A DNA stretch of 64,000 nt, taken from positions 2,418,001 through 2,482,000 of the forward strand of contig NZ_PRDL01000001.1 of NCBI RefSeq assembly GCF_015182315.1, read 5' to 3'. Within the stretch, counting starts at the first letter, position 1. Each line of letters begins with the position of its first letter. This document shows positions 1-9,195 of this stretch, piece after piece. Source of the DNA: Cellvibrio polysaccharolyticus (GTDB lineage Bacteria; Pseudomonadota; Gammaproteobacteria; Pseudomonadales; Cellvibrionaceae). The notes under the pieces are model-generated. The model worked only from the letters and a program-made list of their open reading frames with translations. It searched no databases and had not been told where the DNA came from. Made by a program: the position numbers and the translations under genes.

Positions 1-974
1 GATTGTCCATAAAGAGCCAGAGCGGTTAACGCCTCAAGCTTATGCGGCTCCCCGGAGCCGGGAGCTACAATCCGGTCGGGCAATCGCACACCGTAAGTTG
101 CCGAAGCCTTACTCTGCTCAAGCACCTGAAAACACATCGCCGATAAACAGGACTCCATCTCCAGCCGCTGCCAGCTTTGCCAGTCAATCCATAAATCGCT
201 GCCCTCGGAACCGCCAAACTCTTTCAGATGTAACCCGGCACCCCGCGCATAATGCTTCCAGGCAACCCGCGATAAGGGCGACCCGGGCTGGTAGGTGGCA
301 AAACCATAAAAGTCGTCTCCGGCGGCTTGCAGGCTTTCTTTTTGCCCGCCTCGGGATGGTGCGGAATCTGCGGCTTGCGCCGTAATGGGCTGAGGAAACA
401 CGATGGCAGACATATTCAGGCGAATCCACGTCCAGCAATTGACCAGACCGAATGGATAGCCGGTTTCAACCTTGATAGCGGGCAATGGCAAGTGTCCACG
501 CCGCTGCGCCAGCGGCTCCAGCTGCAAACGGCATTCTCCACCGGCAGGAATATCTACCACATAGGTTTGCGGCGGATTGCACATCAAGGTGAGGCGCAAG
601 TGCCGATAGTGACGCGGCGCTTTACTGGAAACGCGCACGATAAAAGCCGCCCGCTCCTTTACAAAAACCCCCTCCACCGAAACCGCCTCAAAGACAAGCC
701 CCGAGATATTGCGCCAGACATGAAACAGGCTGATGAAATGCAAACTGATCAGCATGAAGGCGGCTGCCAGAATAAGGTTGTTCTGGTAGTTGGTGCCAAG
801 CAACCAGATAATCAGGACCAGTAGCAAGAACATCCAGCCCTGCCGTGACGGCAGTACGTAGATGGAGCGCAGGCCCGGCTGAACTTTTCTTGCAAGCGGC
901 AAGCGCTGCAGTGTTTTTTGATGCACCCGGCGCCTGAGTCGCTGCCAGTAATTACCCGTTGTAAATTTATTCAC
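1..974 (-). CDS. DUF58 domain protein (partial, C-terminus off window)
   Basis: This gene is read on the reverse strand and stays open to the left edge. After a basic N-terminus there are two hydrophobic stretches (about residues 40-75), then a soluble beta-rich region. The DUF58 signature follows: a Asp-Phe-Tyr-Gly-Phe segment, Tyr-Gln-Pro-Gly-Ser and Val-Ala-Trp-Lys at roughly residues 205-230. DUF58 proteins are usually encoded next to a MoxR AAA+ ATPase and a transglutaminase-like membrane protein, and are thought to act in envelope or complex assembly. Here the 5' neighbour is lapB. The likely start is one of three GTG codons (983, 977 or 974) overlapping the lapB stop, which suggests translational coupling. 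The MoxR gene lies about 39 kb away at 38930-39850. The family call is firm; the role is unknown. Confidence 0.75.
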   Translation of the reverse strand, partial: MNKFTTGNYWQRLRRRVHQKTLQRLPLARKVQPGLRSIYVLPSRQGWMFLLLVLIIWLLGTNYQNNLILAAAFMLISLHFISLFHVWRNISGLVFEAVSVEGVFVKERAAFIVRVSSKAPRHYRHLRLTLMCNPPQTYVVDIPAGGECRLQLEPLAQRRGHLPLPAIKVETGYPFGLVNCWTWIRLNMSAIVFPQPITAQAADSAPSRGGQKESLQAAGDDFYGFATYQPGSPLSRVAWKHYARGAGLHLKEFGGSEGSDLWIDWQSWQRLEMESCLSAMCFQVLEQSKASATYGVRLPDRIVAPGSGEPHKLEALTALALYGQ

Positions 975-2163
975 CACTGACACCTTTTACCGGCCGGACA
1001 CTTCCCCAGGTTTTGCATCCCGGACACAGCCAGTGCAAATGTACCGCCGAAAAACCGCAACGATTGCAGAGATAAATCGGCTTTTCAGCAATCACCTTCT
1101 CTACAATCAGGGATAATAATTCAAGATTTTGTTTGGCCTTCCCTTCGGAATGCTGGAGATATAAATCGATAATCTGTTTGAGCACCCGGATAGACGGCTT
1201 TTGACTCACCTGCTGTTCCAGAAAAGAAACGGCTGACTCAATGCCCTCCTGCGCGACGATAACGTCTGACAGAGCAACCAGCGTGCTGTTGCTTTTATGC
1301 TGATTCAGTATCAGAAAAAGGTTCTTGCGTAGCCCCTCCTGGTCGCCCAGCGCATGGCAGCAGGCAATCAGCAAGGGAAGGCACTCGCGAGTCAAATCCG
1401 GATCGTGCTGCGGCAGTTTTTTAACAATCGTCAGTGCCTCGGTATAGCGGTGAGCCTCGTAAGCAAGGCGCGCGGCAATCAAGCCCGCCCTGACGGAATA
1501 TTGATGAGAGTGGCCAGCCAGCTGCAAAAAGTGTTGCGCCTCGGCCTGACGCCCGACTGCAATATGCTCTTCCGCCAACTCACAACAATAATGCGATTTC
1601 ATTTGAGCCAGTTCCTGCTCACCGAATCGCTCGCTATTACCTTGCAGCCGCTCGGCAATATCTATCGCTTTTTGCCATTCCTTTTCGTTTTGGTAAATAC
1701 CCAGCAACTGCTCCAACGCACCTGCAATCGGTTTACGCAGTTTTATCAACGGCAATAACAGCAACTCGGCACGATCCAGTAACCCGGCGTGGATATAGTT
1801 TTGCGCCAGCTCCAATTGCACCTGCTGTTTGAGGTCAATCGTAAGACCCGTCACGGTTAAAATATTTTCATGAATAGCAATCGCCCTGGTGATCTCCCCT
1901 TTACGCCGCATCAAGCCGGCCACTGCCAGATGGATGTCCAGCGTTTCCGGTGTTACATCCAGCGACTGGATGAAGATATCCACGGTGCTATCGGTTTGTT
2001 CATTGAGCAGAAAGCGCAGACTTTGATGATAGGAATCCGCCGTAAAGCGCACCGGCAGCAGCGTTTTACGATGACGCAACGACCGGCCGATTGCGACACC
2101 GAGCAGGAACAGAACAATTGCTACAAAAATCATCACAAGCATGACAAAGCTTCCGGGTTGCAA
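967..2163 (-). CDS. lapB: LapB (YciM), LPS assembly regulator with TPRs and rubredoxin-like zinc domain
   Basis: The 398-residue protein has one N-terminal membrane anchor (about residues 6-26) ending in a basic Arg-His-Arg-Lys stretch. A series of TPR-like helices fills about residues 45-350. The C-terminal metal-binding domain carries two Cys-x2-Cys pairs (CNRC and CPGC). This is the LapB architecture. In Enterobacteria LapB works at the inner membrane with FtsH and PbgA/YejM to control LpxC and so balance LPS synthesis. It follows ihfB, as in many gammaproteobacteria, but no separate lapA lies between them. A terminator-like hairpin separates it from ihfB, so it probably has its own promoter. 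It overlaps the start of the DUF58 gene. Confidence 0.9.
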   Translation of the reverse strand: MQPGSFVMLVMIFVAIVLFLLGVAIGRSLRHRKTLLPVRFTADSYHQSLRFLLNEQTDSTVDIFIQSLDVTPETLDIHLAVAGLMRRKGEITRAIAIHENILTVTGLTIDLKQQVQLELAQNYIHAGLLDRAELLLLPLIKLRKPIAGALEQLLGIYQNEKEWQKAIDIAERLQGNSERFGEQELAQMKSHYCCELAEEHIAVGRQAEAQHFLQLAGHSHQYSVRAGLIAARLAYEAHRYTEALTIVKKLPQHDPDLTRECLPLLIACCHALGDQEGLRKNLFLILNQHKSNSTLVALSDVIVAQEGIESAVSFLEQQVSQKPSIRVLKQIIDLYLQHSEGKAKQNLELLSLIVEKVIAEKPIYLCNRCGFSAVHLHWLCPGCKTWGSVRPVKGVSGE

Positions 2164-2259
2164 GGTTATGCAGAAGGAGAATTATCAGAACTCACACAAT
2201 CGCCAGGGTTGAGTCGCGTTAGCGATGCCCCGGAAGGCGGTTAACCCGGGATGCCAGGC

Positions 2260-2298
2260 AAAAAAAACGGCACACCTGAGCTACAAGTATGCCGTTTT
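2260..2298 (-). terminator. Rho-independent terminator after ihfB
   Basis: On the minus strand, AAACGGCATAC and GTGTGCCGTTT form a stem (one G-T/A-C variation) with a loop of about 11 nt, and a run of T follows. It lies just 3' of the ihfB stop codon. Confidence 0.75.
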
Positions 2299-2316
2299 CA
2301 GAATACGGGGGAATAA

Positions 2317-2607
2317 TCAGTGGTGAATACTTTCGTTAACGCGGTCACGCATTTCCTTACCGGGCTTGAAGTGAGGAACATATTTTCCTTCCAACTCCAC
2401 GTTTTCACCGGTTTTGGGGTTTCTTCCCATACGCGGGGCACGGTAATGCAATGAAAAGCTGCCAAAACCTCGAATTTCAATACGCTCGCCAGAGGCCAGA
2501 ATTTCAGACATGTAATCCAGTAACAATTTGACTGCCAGCTCAACATCCTTCATGGGAAGCTGATTCTGTTTTTCCGTTATGTATTCGATCAGTTCAGATT
2601 TTGTCAT
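2317..2607 (-). CDS. ihfB: Integration host factor beta subunit
   Basis: A 96-residue HU/IHF-family DNA-bending protein. The N-terminus MTKSELIEYI and the core GFGSFSLHYRAPRMGRNPKT are typical of IHF-beta. The Pro in the RNPKT arm is the residue that intercalates into DNA in this family. The open frame extends 21 codons further upstream. The ATG at 2607 was chosen because it matches the usual protein start and has an AGG ribosome site a few bases before it. IHF often assists sigma54 promoters by DNA bending, which matters for the flagellar promoters in this window. It lies downstream of rpsA in the conserved rpsA-ihfB order, with a terminator on each side. Confidence 0.95.
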   Translation of the reverse strand: MTKSELIEYITEKQNQLPMKDVELAVKLLLDYMSEILASGERIEIRGFGSFSLHYRAPRMGRNPKTGENVELEGKYVPHFKPGKEMRDRVNESIHH

Positions 2608-2802
2608 GGCCTGCGCTCTATTGTTAGATGGTATCAGGCAGAAAAGGGAAAGGGCTGGTCTATGAAACACATCATGACGATAACAACACCCTACCGGCCT
2701 GATGCCTGTTAAAACGATAAACAGACGCTATACGTTATAGCTCAAAAACCCATGGGGCTCTATAGATATTTGAAAAACTTTAATATTTTTACCGGGGCCA
2801 CA

Positions 2803-2835
2803 TAAAATAATGGCCGCCCGAGGGCGGCCATTATT
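2803..2835 (-). terminator. Strong Rho-independent terminator after rpsA
   Basis: A perfect 14-bp inverted repeat (arms 2806-2819 and 2822-2835, AATAATGGCCGCCC) has a minimal loop. On the minus strand TTTTATG follows. It sits between the rpsA stop and ihfB, so the two genes are largely separate transcripts. Confidence 0.85.
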
Positions 2836-2850
2836 CAAACCAGCAGGAAA

Positions 2851-4536
2851 TTATTCCTTGTTGGCCATTTGCGCTTTGATCAGGTCACCCAAAGTAGTCG
2901 GGGAAGCCTGTTCAGACTGCTTGCTGCTGTGTTCCTTGATCGCTGATTTTTCTTCTTCAACGTCTTTGGATTTTACAGACAGGCTGATGCTGCGGTTTTT
3001 GCGGTCAACAGCAATGATGCGGGCTTCAACTTCGTCGCCCACTTTCAGTACATTGCGCGCATCTTCCACTTTCTCGCGGCTCAATTCAGAAGCTTTCAAT
3101 ACAGCTTCTACATCGGCAGCCAAAGTGATAACAGCAGCTTTAGCTTCTACTTCTTTAACGATACCTTTAACCAGAGCACCTTTATCGTTCTCAGCTACGT
3201 ACTCGGAGAACGGATCGGTTTCCAGTTGCTTGATGCCCAGAGAAATACGCTCACGCTCCGGATCAATAGCCAGAACAACGGTTTCCAGCTCATCGCCTTT
3301 CTTGTACTTGCGAACAGCTTCTTCGCCAGCTTCGTGCCAGGAGATGTCTGACAGGTGAACCAGACCGTCGATGCCGCCTTCCAGACCGATGAAGATACCG
3401 AAGTCAGTGATGGACTTGATTTTGCCGCTGATCTTGTCGCCTTTGGCGCAAGTACGGGCAAATGCATCCCACGGGTTTTCCTGGCACTGTTTCAGACCCA
3501 GGGAGATACGACGACGTTCTTCGTCGATATCCAGAACCATAACTTCGATTTCGTCACCCAGCTGAACAACTTTGGACGGGTGAATGTTCTTGTTGGTCCA
3601 ATCCATTTCAGAAACGTGGATCAAACCTTCAACGCCTTCTTCCAGCTCAGCGAAGCAGCCGTAGTCGGTCAGGTTGGTAACTTTCGCTTTAACACGAGCA
3701 CCTTCCGGGTAGCGCTTGGTGATTTGGATCCATGGATCTTCACCCAGTTGTTTCAGACCCAGAGAAACGCGGTTACGCTCACGGTCAAATTTCAGTACTT
3801 TAACGTCGATTTCGTCACCAACGTTTACGATCTCACCCGGGTGCTTGATGCGCTTCCAGGCCATATCGGTAATGTGCAGCAGGCCGTCAACACCGCCCAG
3901 ATCTACGAAGGCGCCGTAGTCGGTCAGGTTCTTGACGATACCTTTAACAGCTTGACCTTCTTGCAGGCTGGCCAGCAACTCGTCACGCTCAACAGAGTTT
4001 GCCTGTTCCAGAACCGCACGACGGGAAACAACAACGTTGTTGCGCTTCTGGTCCAGCTTGATAACTTTGAATTCGAGCTCTTTGCCTTCCAGGTGAGTAG
4101 TTTCACGCACTGGACGAACATCTACCAGAGAACCTGGCAGGAAGGCACGGATACTGGCCACGTCAACGGTGAAACCACCTTTGACCTTGCCATTGATAAC
4201 ACCCTTGATAACTTCATCAGCAGTGTGTGCTGCTTCCAGAATTTTCCACGCTTCAGCACGTTTGGCTTTTTCACGGGACAGACGGGTTTCACCGAAACCG
4301 TCTTCTACACTTTCCAGTGCTACCTGAACTTCATCACCAATGGAGAGGTTCAGCTCGCCCAATTCGTTGCGGAACTGCTCGGCAGGAATAACGCCTTCAG
4401 ACTTCAGGCCGGCGTGAACAGTCACCCAGTCCTTGTCGATGTCAATAACTACACCGGTAACGATGGTGCCTGGCACCATATCAACGGTTTTTAAACTTTC
4501 TTCAAATAATTCAGCAAAACTTTCAGTAAAGCTCAT
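2851..4536 (-). CDS. rpsA: 30S ribosomal protein S1
   Basis: The 561-residue protein starts MSFTESFAELFEESLKT and contains six S1 (OB-fold) repeats. S1 binds mRNA on the 30S subunit and helps translation initiation. The open frame continues 11 codons further upstream, but the ATG at 4536 gives the family N-terminus and is preceded by AGGTAA. The length matches the E. coli protein (557). In most gammaproteobacteria cmk lies directly upstream; here the next gene upstream is flgL, so the usual cmk-rpsA link is broken. Several long open frames antisense to this gene are codon-bias shadows. Confidence 0.97.
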   Translation of the reverse strand: MSFTESFAELFEESLKTVDMVPGTIVTGVVIDIDKDWVTVHAGLKSEGVIPAEQFRNELGELNLSIGDEVQVALESVEDGFGETRLSREKAKRAEAWKILEAAHTADEVIKGVINGKVKGGFTVDVASIRAFLPGSLVDVRPVRETTHLEGKELEFKVIKLDQKRNNVVVSRRAVLEQANSVERDELLASLQEGQAVKGIVKNLTDYGAFVDLGGVDGLLHITDMAWKRIKHPGEIVNVGDEIDVKVLKFDRERNRVSLGLKQLGEDPWIQITKRYPEGARVKAKVTNLTDYGCFAELEEGVEGLIHVSEMDWTNKNIHPSKVVQLGDEIEVMVLDIDEERRRISLGLKQCQENPWDAFARTCAKGDKISGKIKSITDFGIFIGLEGGIDGLVHLSDISWHEAGEEAVRKYKKGDELETVVLAIDPERERISLGIKQLETDPFSEYVAENDKGALVKGIVKEVEAKAAVITLAADVEAVLKASELSREKVEDARNVLKVGDEVEARIIAVDRKNRSISLSVKSKDVEEEKSAIKEHSSKQSEQASPTTLGDLIKAQMANKE

Positions 4537-4641
4537 GGGTGTTACCTGTAATGGACCCGGAATCCGCATGTCAAACGCTATGACCAGCCAAATTCCGCGA
4601 TTACCGCACTGCCAGAAGTACGGGCCAGTTAATGTTAAAGA

Positions 4642-4676
4642 CAGTAATTACCCAAGGCTGGCGCCAGTAATTACTG
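4642..4676. promoter_or_regulatory. Repeated CAGTAATTAC element upstream of rpsA
   Basis: CAGTAATTAC occurs at 4642-4651 and again at 4665-4674, 23 bases apart. The second copy is part of the perfect 12-bp palindrome CAGTAATTACTG (4665-4676). It lies about 105-140 bases upstream of the rpsA start in a region with no gene, so it could be an operator or part of the rpsA promoter. No binding protein can be named. The remainder of the 4537-4776 gap holds no convincing gene. Confidence 0.35.
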
Positions 4677-4776
4677 CTGATGCTGACACTGGAAATGGTA
4701 AAAAGATCGACACATGTCCCAGCGAGCGGGCGAAGGCTATCAGATTCGGTGTGGATTATCAAGAATGAGCAGCATT

Positions 4777-4811
4777 AAAGCAGTAACGGCAAACTCTGGC
4801 CGCTACTGCTT
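4777..4811 (-). terminator. Probable terminator of the flg operon
   Basis: Arms AGCAGTAACGGC (4779-4790) and GCCGCTACTGCT (4799-4810) pair with one G-T/A-C variation, directly 3' of the flgL stop. The T-tract on the minus strand is short (TTTAA), so this is a moderate candidate. Confidence 0.5.
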
Positions 4812-4817
4812 CAAGGG

Positions 4818-6404
4818 TTAACGCAGGTAGCTGAACAACGTCAGCTGGCTGACTTTGGCGAAGCTTTGTTGGGCAGCACTGAGCACATAGCTCTCCATCG
4901 CCAGTTTGATGGACGCCTCGGCGTAATCGAGATCTTCTATATCCGACAACACCTTTTTGTTGGTCAGGTTGGTCTCTATGTTCAGGTCCTTGGCGCTTTC
5001 CAGCGTATTGAGCCTGGCACCCACCTCCCCTTGCACCGCCGAAATCTGCGTGACCGAATTACCGAGGTTATTCAGTACCTGAGCGACGATCTTGCTGAAC
5101 TCGGCCTTGCTCTCCGGGGTGTCCTTAACATTTTTCAATGCCTCCGAAAAACGGCTCAACGTGGTCAACAGCGCTTCTTTATTACTGGAGTTCACCTCGA
5201 AACTGTCACCCGGGAGACCGTTAACCGACGTTGTGCCGGCGCCCTGGGTATTCAAGCCGGTAATGGCATCAAGGCCGGCGTTACCACCACTCACGGTGAT
5301 ATTCATACCCTTGGCAGCGGTAATGCCATTGGCATCGGCGGTCAAACCCAGGCGCTGTAATTTTGCAGCGTTACCATTGCCCGCATCATTTAATACCGCC
5401 GCCAGCGCCGAGCCGTCTGTGGCGCCGGTAAAGTTGCCGTTAATAACGAAGGTCTCACGCTGACCATTCACCGACAAAGTCAGTGTGGTGGGCGAGGACG
5501 AATAATCAGCCCCCGCCCCTGCCGCACCAAAAGACAGGCTGGCAGGTACCGGTGCCGCAGGATTGCCGTAAACCGGCACCTTGATGCCTGCTACTTCGAT
5601 GTCCTTGCCAGAGGTGTAAGGTTGGTTTGCAGCAAGCACTTTGCCCGAACCTCTTTCAGTTACGGTGTAATTCATCCCCGGCGGTGTCACCGCATTCGGG
5701 TCATTGAACACAATGGTAAGATTTTCCGGGAAGAGCTTGTCGTAGTCAGTCTGATCCACAACTGACCCGACGCCGATAGACGCTGCAGGCGCAGAACGAT
5801 TGGCCGGGTTGGACTGGGTAGTAAAGGTGTTATGGCTGCTCGGGATATCAATAAATAACTTTTTGCCGGAATCATTGACCGCCACGTTCACATTCGCCGA
5901 TGCCTGCAAGCTCAGCTGACCCTCATCTCCGTGATAGGAAACCTGCCCCATGCCATTACTGACAAATGGCTTGGTGTCGCCCTGGTAACCGGCAAAAATA
6001 TATTGTCCGGAATAGTTTTTGGTATTTTGCAGCCCCAGCAATTCATCAATACGACTGTCGACCTCGGAGGCAAAGGACTTGTAGTCGCTGGCAGTCATTA
6101 CCGCCGTGTTGCCTGAAGCCACGCCAAGCTCTTGCATCCGCTGCACCAGATTCACAATTGACTTGAGCGCAGCATCTTCAACACCGAGATTATTCTCGGC
6201 AATGTTGATGTTCTTGCCGTATTGCTCAATGCGCGCCATCTCCTGCTTCAACTGCAAAATAGTGGCCGCAGCAACCGGGTCATCGGCTGGCGACATCAGC
6301 TTTTTTCCGCTGGCAATTTGCTCCTGCGAACGGGTTACCGCCGTTTGGGCATCGCGCATACTGATGTTGGCAATGTTGTAAATTTGTGAGGTAGAAACAC
6401 GCAT
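4818..6404 (-). CDS. flgL: Flagellar hook-filament junction protein FlgL (HAP3), enlarged
   Basis: The N-terminus MRVSTSQIYNIANISMRDAQ and the following helical region (about residues 1-140) are the flagellin/FlgL D0-D1 domain. The C-terminal 90 residues, ending in SFAKVSQLTLFSYLR, form the matching helix. FlgL joins the hook (through FlgK) to the filament and is exported by the flagellar type III apparatus. At 528 residues it is far longer than E. coli FlgL (317). The extra length is a Gly/Ala/Thr-rich middle domain at about residues 160-400. It is the last gene of the flgFGHIJKL run, 47 bases after flgK. Confidence 0.95.
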   Translation of the reverse strand: MRVSTSQIYNIANISMRDAQTAVTRSQEQIASGKKLMSPADDPVAAATILQLKQEMARIEQYGKNINIAENNLGVEDAALKSIVNLVQRMQELGVASGNTAVMTASDYKSFASEVDSRIDELLGLQNTKNYSGQYIFAGYQGDTKPFVSNGMGQVSYHGDEGQLSLQASANVNVAVNDSGKKLFIDIPSSHNTFTTQSNPANRSAPAASIGVGSVVDQTDYDKLFPENLTIVFNDPNAVTPPGMNYTVTERGSGKVLAANQPYTSGKDIEVAGIKVPVYGNPAAPVPASLSFGAAGAGADYSSSPTTLTLSVNGQRETFVINGNFTGATDGSALAAVLNDAGNGNAAKLQRLGLTADANGITAAKGMNITVSGGNAGLDAITGLNTQGAGTTSVNGLPGDSFEVNSSNKEALLTTLSRFSEALKNVKDTPESKAEFSKIVAQVLNNLGNSVTQISAVQGEVGARLNTLESAKDLNIETNLTNKKVLSDIEDLDYAEASIKLAMESYVLSAAQQSFAKVSQLTLFSYLR

Positions 6405-6451
6405 GGTGTTATTCCTGTCAATGTTTTCTATCTGTAAAAAATCTGGCTATA

Positions 6452-9166
6452 TCAAACCGCTTGCAACAAGGCATCAAACAAATCGCGAGCAACGGATATC
6501 ACGCGCGCATTGGCGTTATACATTTGCTCAAAGCGAATCAGGTTGGCCGCTTCCTCATCCAGATTGACGCCGGAAATACTGTCTCGCAGATTCTGGGTTT
6601 GCTCCAGCATGCTTTTGCTGGCGGCGGCGTTCACCGAGGCAAGATGGCTCTGGCTGGCGACCACTTCTACCAGGCGACTGTAACCAGCCCCCAGGCTTAA
6701 AGAACCATCGCCAATCAATTTGGCATCTTCAAGCCCGACCAGCTTGAGCGCGTTGCGGTTATCGTTGGAAGCGTTAGTGTTGAATCCGATCGTAAAGGTG
6801 TCACCGGCCTGAGGCTGGCCTTTAATAGAAATCTGGTAGCCGGTGAAAGACGACTGGGCAAAATCGGCGGCAGCACTGTTGCCAAATATCTGGCTATCGG
6901 TAGGTGCTGTACGCATTTTTACGCCTTCAGCCAACACCAGATCGACACGACCGCCCACAGAAATATGCTCACCGGCACCGGAAAGCGCCACGGAAGGATT
7001 GCCCATGCCATCGTTAACACCCAGCGAACTGCCCGGTGCACCGCTCATGCTGATGTTGATATCAACACCGGACGATGCAACCAACCGTAACTCCGGCGCG
7101 CCGGTGATAGCATTGCTGCCACTGACGGCACGAATCCCCAGCGCCTGCAAATTGCTGTTGCCATTAACCTGCTGCGCCAGATAGTCATTGAAGGCGGTCA
7201 TGGAAACGGCGGGGTCAGGCATCAACGAGTCTGAAAAATCCAGCAGTGCTTCGCCGTTAATAACCAGCTGAGCCGTTTGCGCTGCAAAATCCCCGGCACC
7301 TATTTGCATGTCGGTAATATTGGCAGAGGTAAACGCATTGGCAGAAACGCCCGGCAAACTGTTTAACATCGCCGCCGTTTGTGCGGCGGAAGCGTTGGCG
7401 GTGGTGGTGACTACGCGATTACTTTGCGCACCGCTAATCGGGTCAGTGGTAACCAGCGTGTATTGCTCAACCGGATAACCATTATTAGCCGGTAACGCCA
7501 GAGGGCTGGACTGACGACCCGCCGGTAAACCCAGACGAGCGCCATTACCCGTGATGCGAGTCTCGCCCGGGTCCGAGGTAAATACCTGATTATCTTTGCC
7601 CGGCACAAAAACCTGTTCACGAATCGGCGGATTCAAATGCACCGGGTTGGCCGGGTCGGTGTTGTCCAGCACATCGTAGGTATAAGGTGATGTAAAGCGC
7701 ACCACCAGCGGTGGCGACAACTGGCCGGCCACAGAGAAAGCCGGCAAGGTATTACCATTCACATCTTTGGTGGTTAATACCTCACCGGCGCTGATAATAC
7801 CGTTACCGCTATTGTGACTGTCGGCCAGGGTGCGAATGGGTGAAGCAAAGGCAAGATCTTGCGGCCGGGAAATGACCGATTGAATATGGCCGGCACTCTG
7901 GCGAGTGGGCTGCAACATAAAGGTGTCGCCGCCCTGAAAGCTGCCACTCTCCAGCGTAACGGTAATGCCATCAAAAGAAATTTCTGCCGGATAGGAGCCT
8001 TGCAACAACCCCTGACTTACTACCATGTTATCGCCGGTGCGAACCACCGTGTAGTTACTGGTTCCCGGTACGATATCGAAACGGTAATCACTGGCCGTTA
8101 ACTGCGAAGGGTCATTAATTTTCAGAGAGATCATACGATCATTCGGCTGCGCGTTATTACCATGCACAACACGCTCGTAGGTCAAACTTTTGTCATTGAT
8201 ATCGCGAAATATGGGTTGGCCGTAATCACCATCCAGATCCAGACCTTGAGATTGCATATCATTGAATGCATCCGAAATAACAACGGCAATGCGCCCCAAC
8301 TCATTCATCGCCGGGTGCAAGACATCTTCACGGAATGTCAGCACCCCGCCCAGCTGTCCACCGGTGAGCTGGTGGGTAATGTTTTCCGGCTTGTTGCCAT
8401 TGATATAAATTTGACCGCCGTCACGCACACTTAAACTGTTCGCCGCATTGCCCAACACCAGCGGCTGACCATTGCCGATAAAAACATTCAGCTCTCTACC
8501 GTCCTGGCTGACCACCTGAACAGAAACCAGCTCGGACAACTTGCGCAGCGCTTCATCGCGTTGATCCAGCAAATCGTTCGGGCCGGCACCGGTAGACGAT
8601 GTTGTTTGCTCGCCAATATTTTTATTCAGGCTGGCAATGGTTTGCGCCAGTGTAGATATTTGATCGGCAATCGCCGATGTCTCACGAGTTACACTGGCTT
8701 CAACCGTCGTCAGGCGATCCTGCAACTGGTTAAACCGGGCGGCAAGACTTTGCGCCTGGGTAACAATTAGTTGACGCGCCGGTAATGCCGACGGGTCATC
8801 CGCACCGTTTTGCAACGCCGAGAAAAAAGATTGTAAACCGCCCGACAAACCGGTGCTGGAGTCAGCAAAGAGTTTGTCAATTTTACTGATATTGGTGCTG
8901 AATTTATCCAGCTGCTGGAATGCCGATGTGTCCAGACGAACCTGCGCCGTAACAAATTCATTGACCACCCGCTCAATAGATTGAGTGCTGACACCGTGCC
9001 CCAGATAACCGGCAGTGCCCAGCTTTTGCGGGCCGTTGGTGACGTAGTGAACTTCCTGACGGGTATAGCCTGCTGTTTTGGCATTGGAAATATTATGCCC
9101 GGCCGTGCGCAGGGCATGCTGACTTGCCTGCAAACCGGAAATGGCGGTGGATAATAATCCGGACAT
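6452..9166 (-). CDS. flgK: Flagellar hook-associated protein FlgK (HAP1), enlarged
   Basis: The N-terminus MSGLLSTAISGLQASQHALR followed by TAGHNISNAKTAGYTRQEV is the conserved FlgK start. The C-terminus (NLDEEAANLIRFEQMYNANA, then RVISVARDLFDALL) is the conserved D0 helix. FlgK is the first junction protein on top of the hook. At 904 residues it is much larger than E. coli FlgK (547); the extra length lies in the central surface-exposed domains. It follows flgJ by 29 bases in the same operon. Confidence 0.96.
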   Translation of the reverse strand: MSGLLSTAISGLQASQHALRTAGHNISNAKTAGYTRQEVHYVTNGPQKLGTAGYLGHGVSTQSIERVVNEFVTAQVRLDTSAFQQLDKFSTNISKIDKLFADSSTGLSGGLQSFFSALQNGADDPSALPARQLIVTQAQSLAARFNQLQDRLTTVEASVTRETSAIADQISTLAQTIASLNKNIGEQTTSSTGAGPNDLLDQRDEALRKLSELVSVQVVSQDGRELNVFIGNGQPLVLGNAANSLSVRDGGQIYINGNKPENITHQLTGGQLGGVLTFREDVLHPAMNELGRIAVVISDAFNDMQSQGLDLDGDYGQPIFRDINDKSLTYERVVHGNNAQPNDRMISLKINDPSQLTASDYRFDIVPGTSNYTVVRTGDNMVVSQGLLQGSYPAEISFDGITVTLESGSFQGGDTFMLQPTRQSAGHIQSVISRPQDLAFASPIRTLADSHNSGNGIISAGEVLTTKDVNGNTLPAFSVAGQLSPPLVVRFTSPYTYDVLDNTDPANPVHLNPPIREQVFVPGKDNQVFTSDPGETRITGNGARLGLPAGRQSSPLALPANNGYPVEQYTLVTTDPISGAQSNRVVTTTANASAAQTAAMLNSLPGVSANAFTSANITDMQIGAGDFAAQTAQLVINGEALLDFSDSLMPDPAVSMTAFNDYLAQQVNGNSNLQALGIRAVSGSNAITGAPELRLVASSGVDINISMSGAPGSSLGVNDGMGNPSVALSGAGEHISVGGRVDLVLAEGVKMRTAPTDSQIFGNSAAADFAQSSFTGYQISIKGQPQAGDTFTIGFNTNASNDNRNALKLVGLEDAKLIGDGSLSLGAGYSRLVEVVASQSHLASVNAAASKSMLEQTQNLRDSISGVNLDEEAANLIRFEQMYNANARVISVARDLFDALLQAV

Positions 9167-9195
9167 AATAAACCTCTGTTATCGGAGCTGGGCTA

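Noticed and set aside
3355..4494. 379-codon open frame antisense to rpsA
   Set aside because: It mirrors rpsA codon bias, has no family-like motifs, and rpsA is certain.
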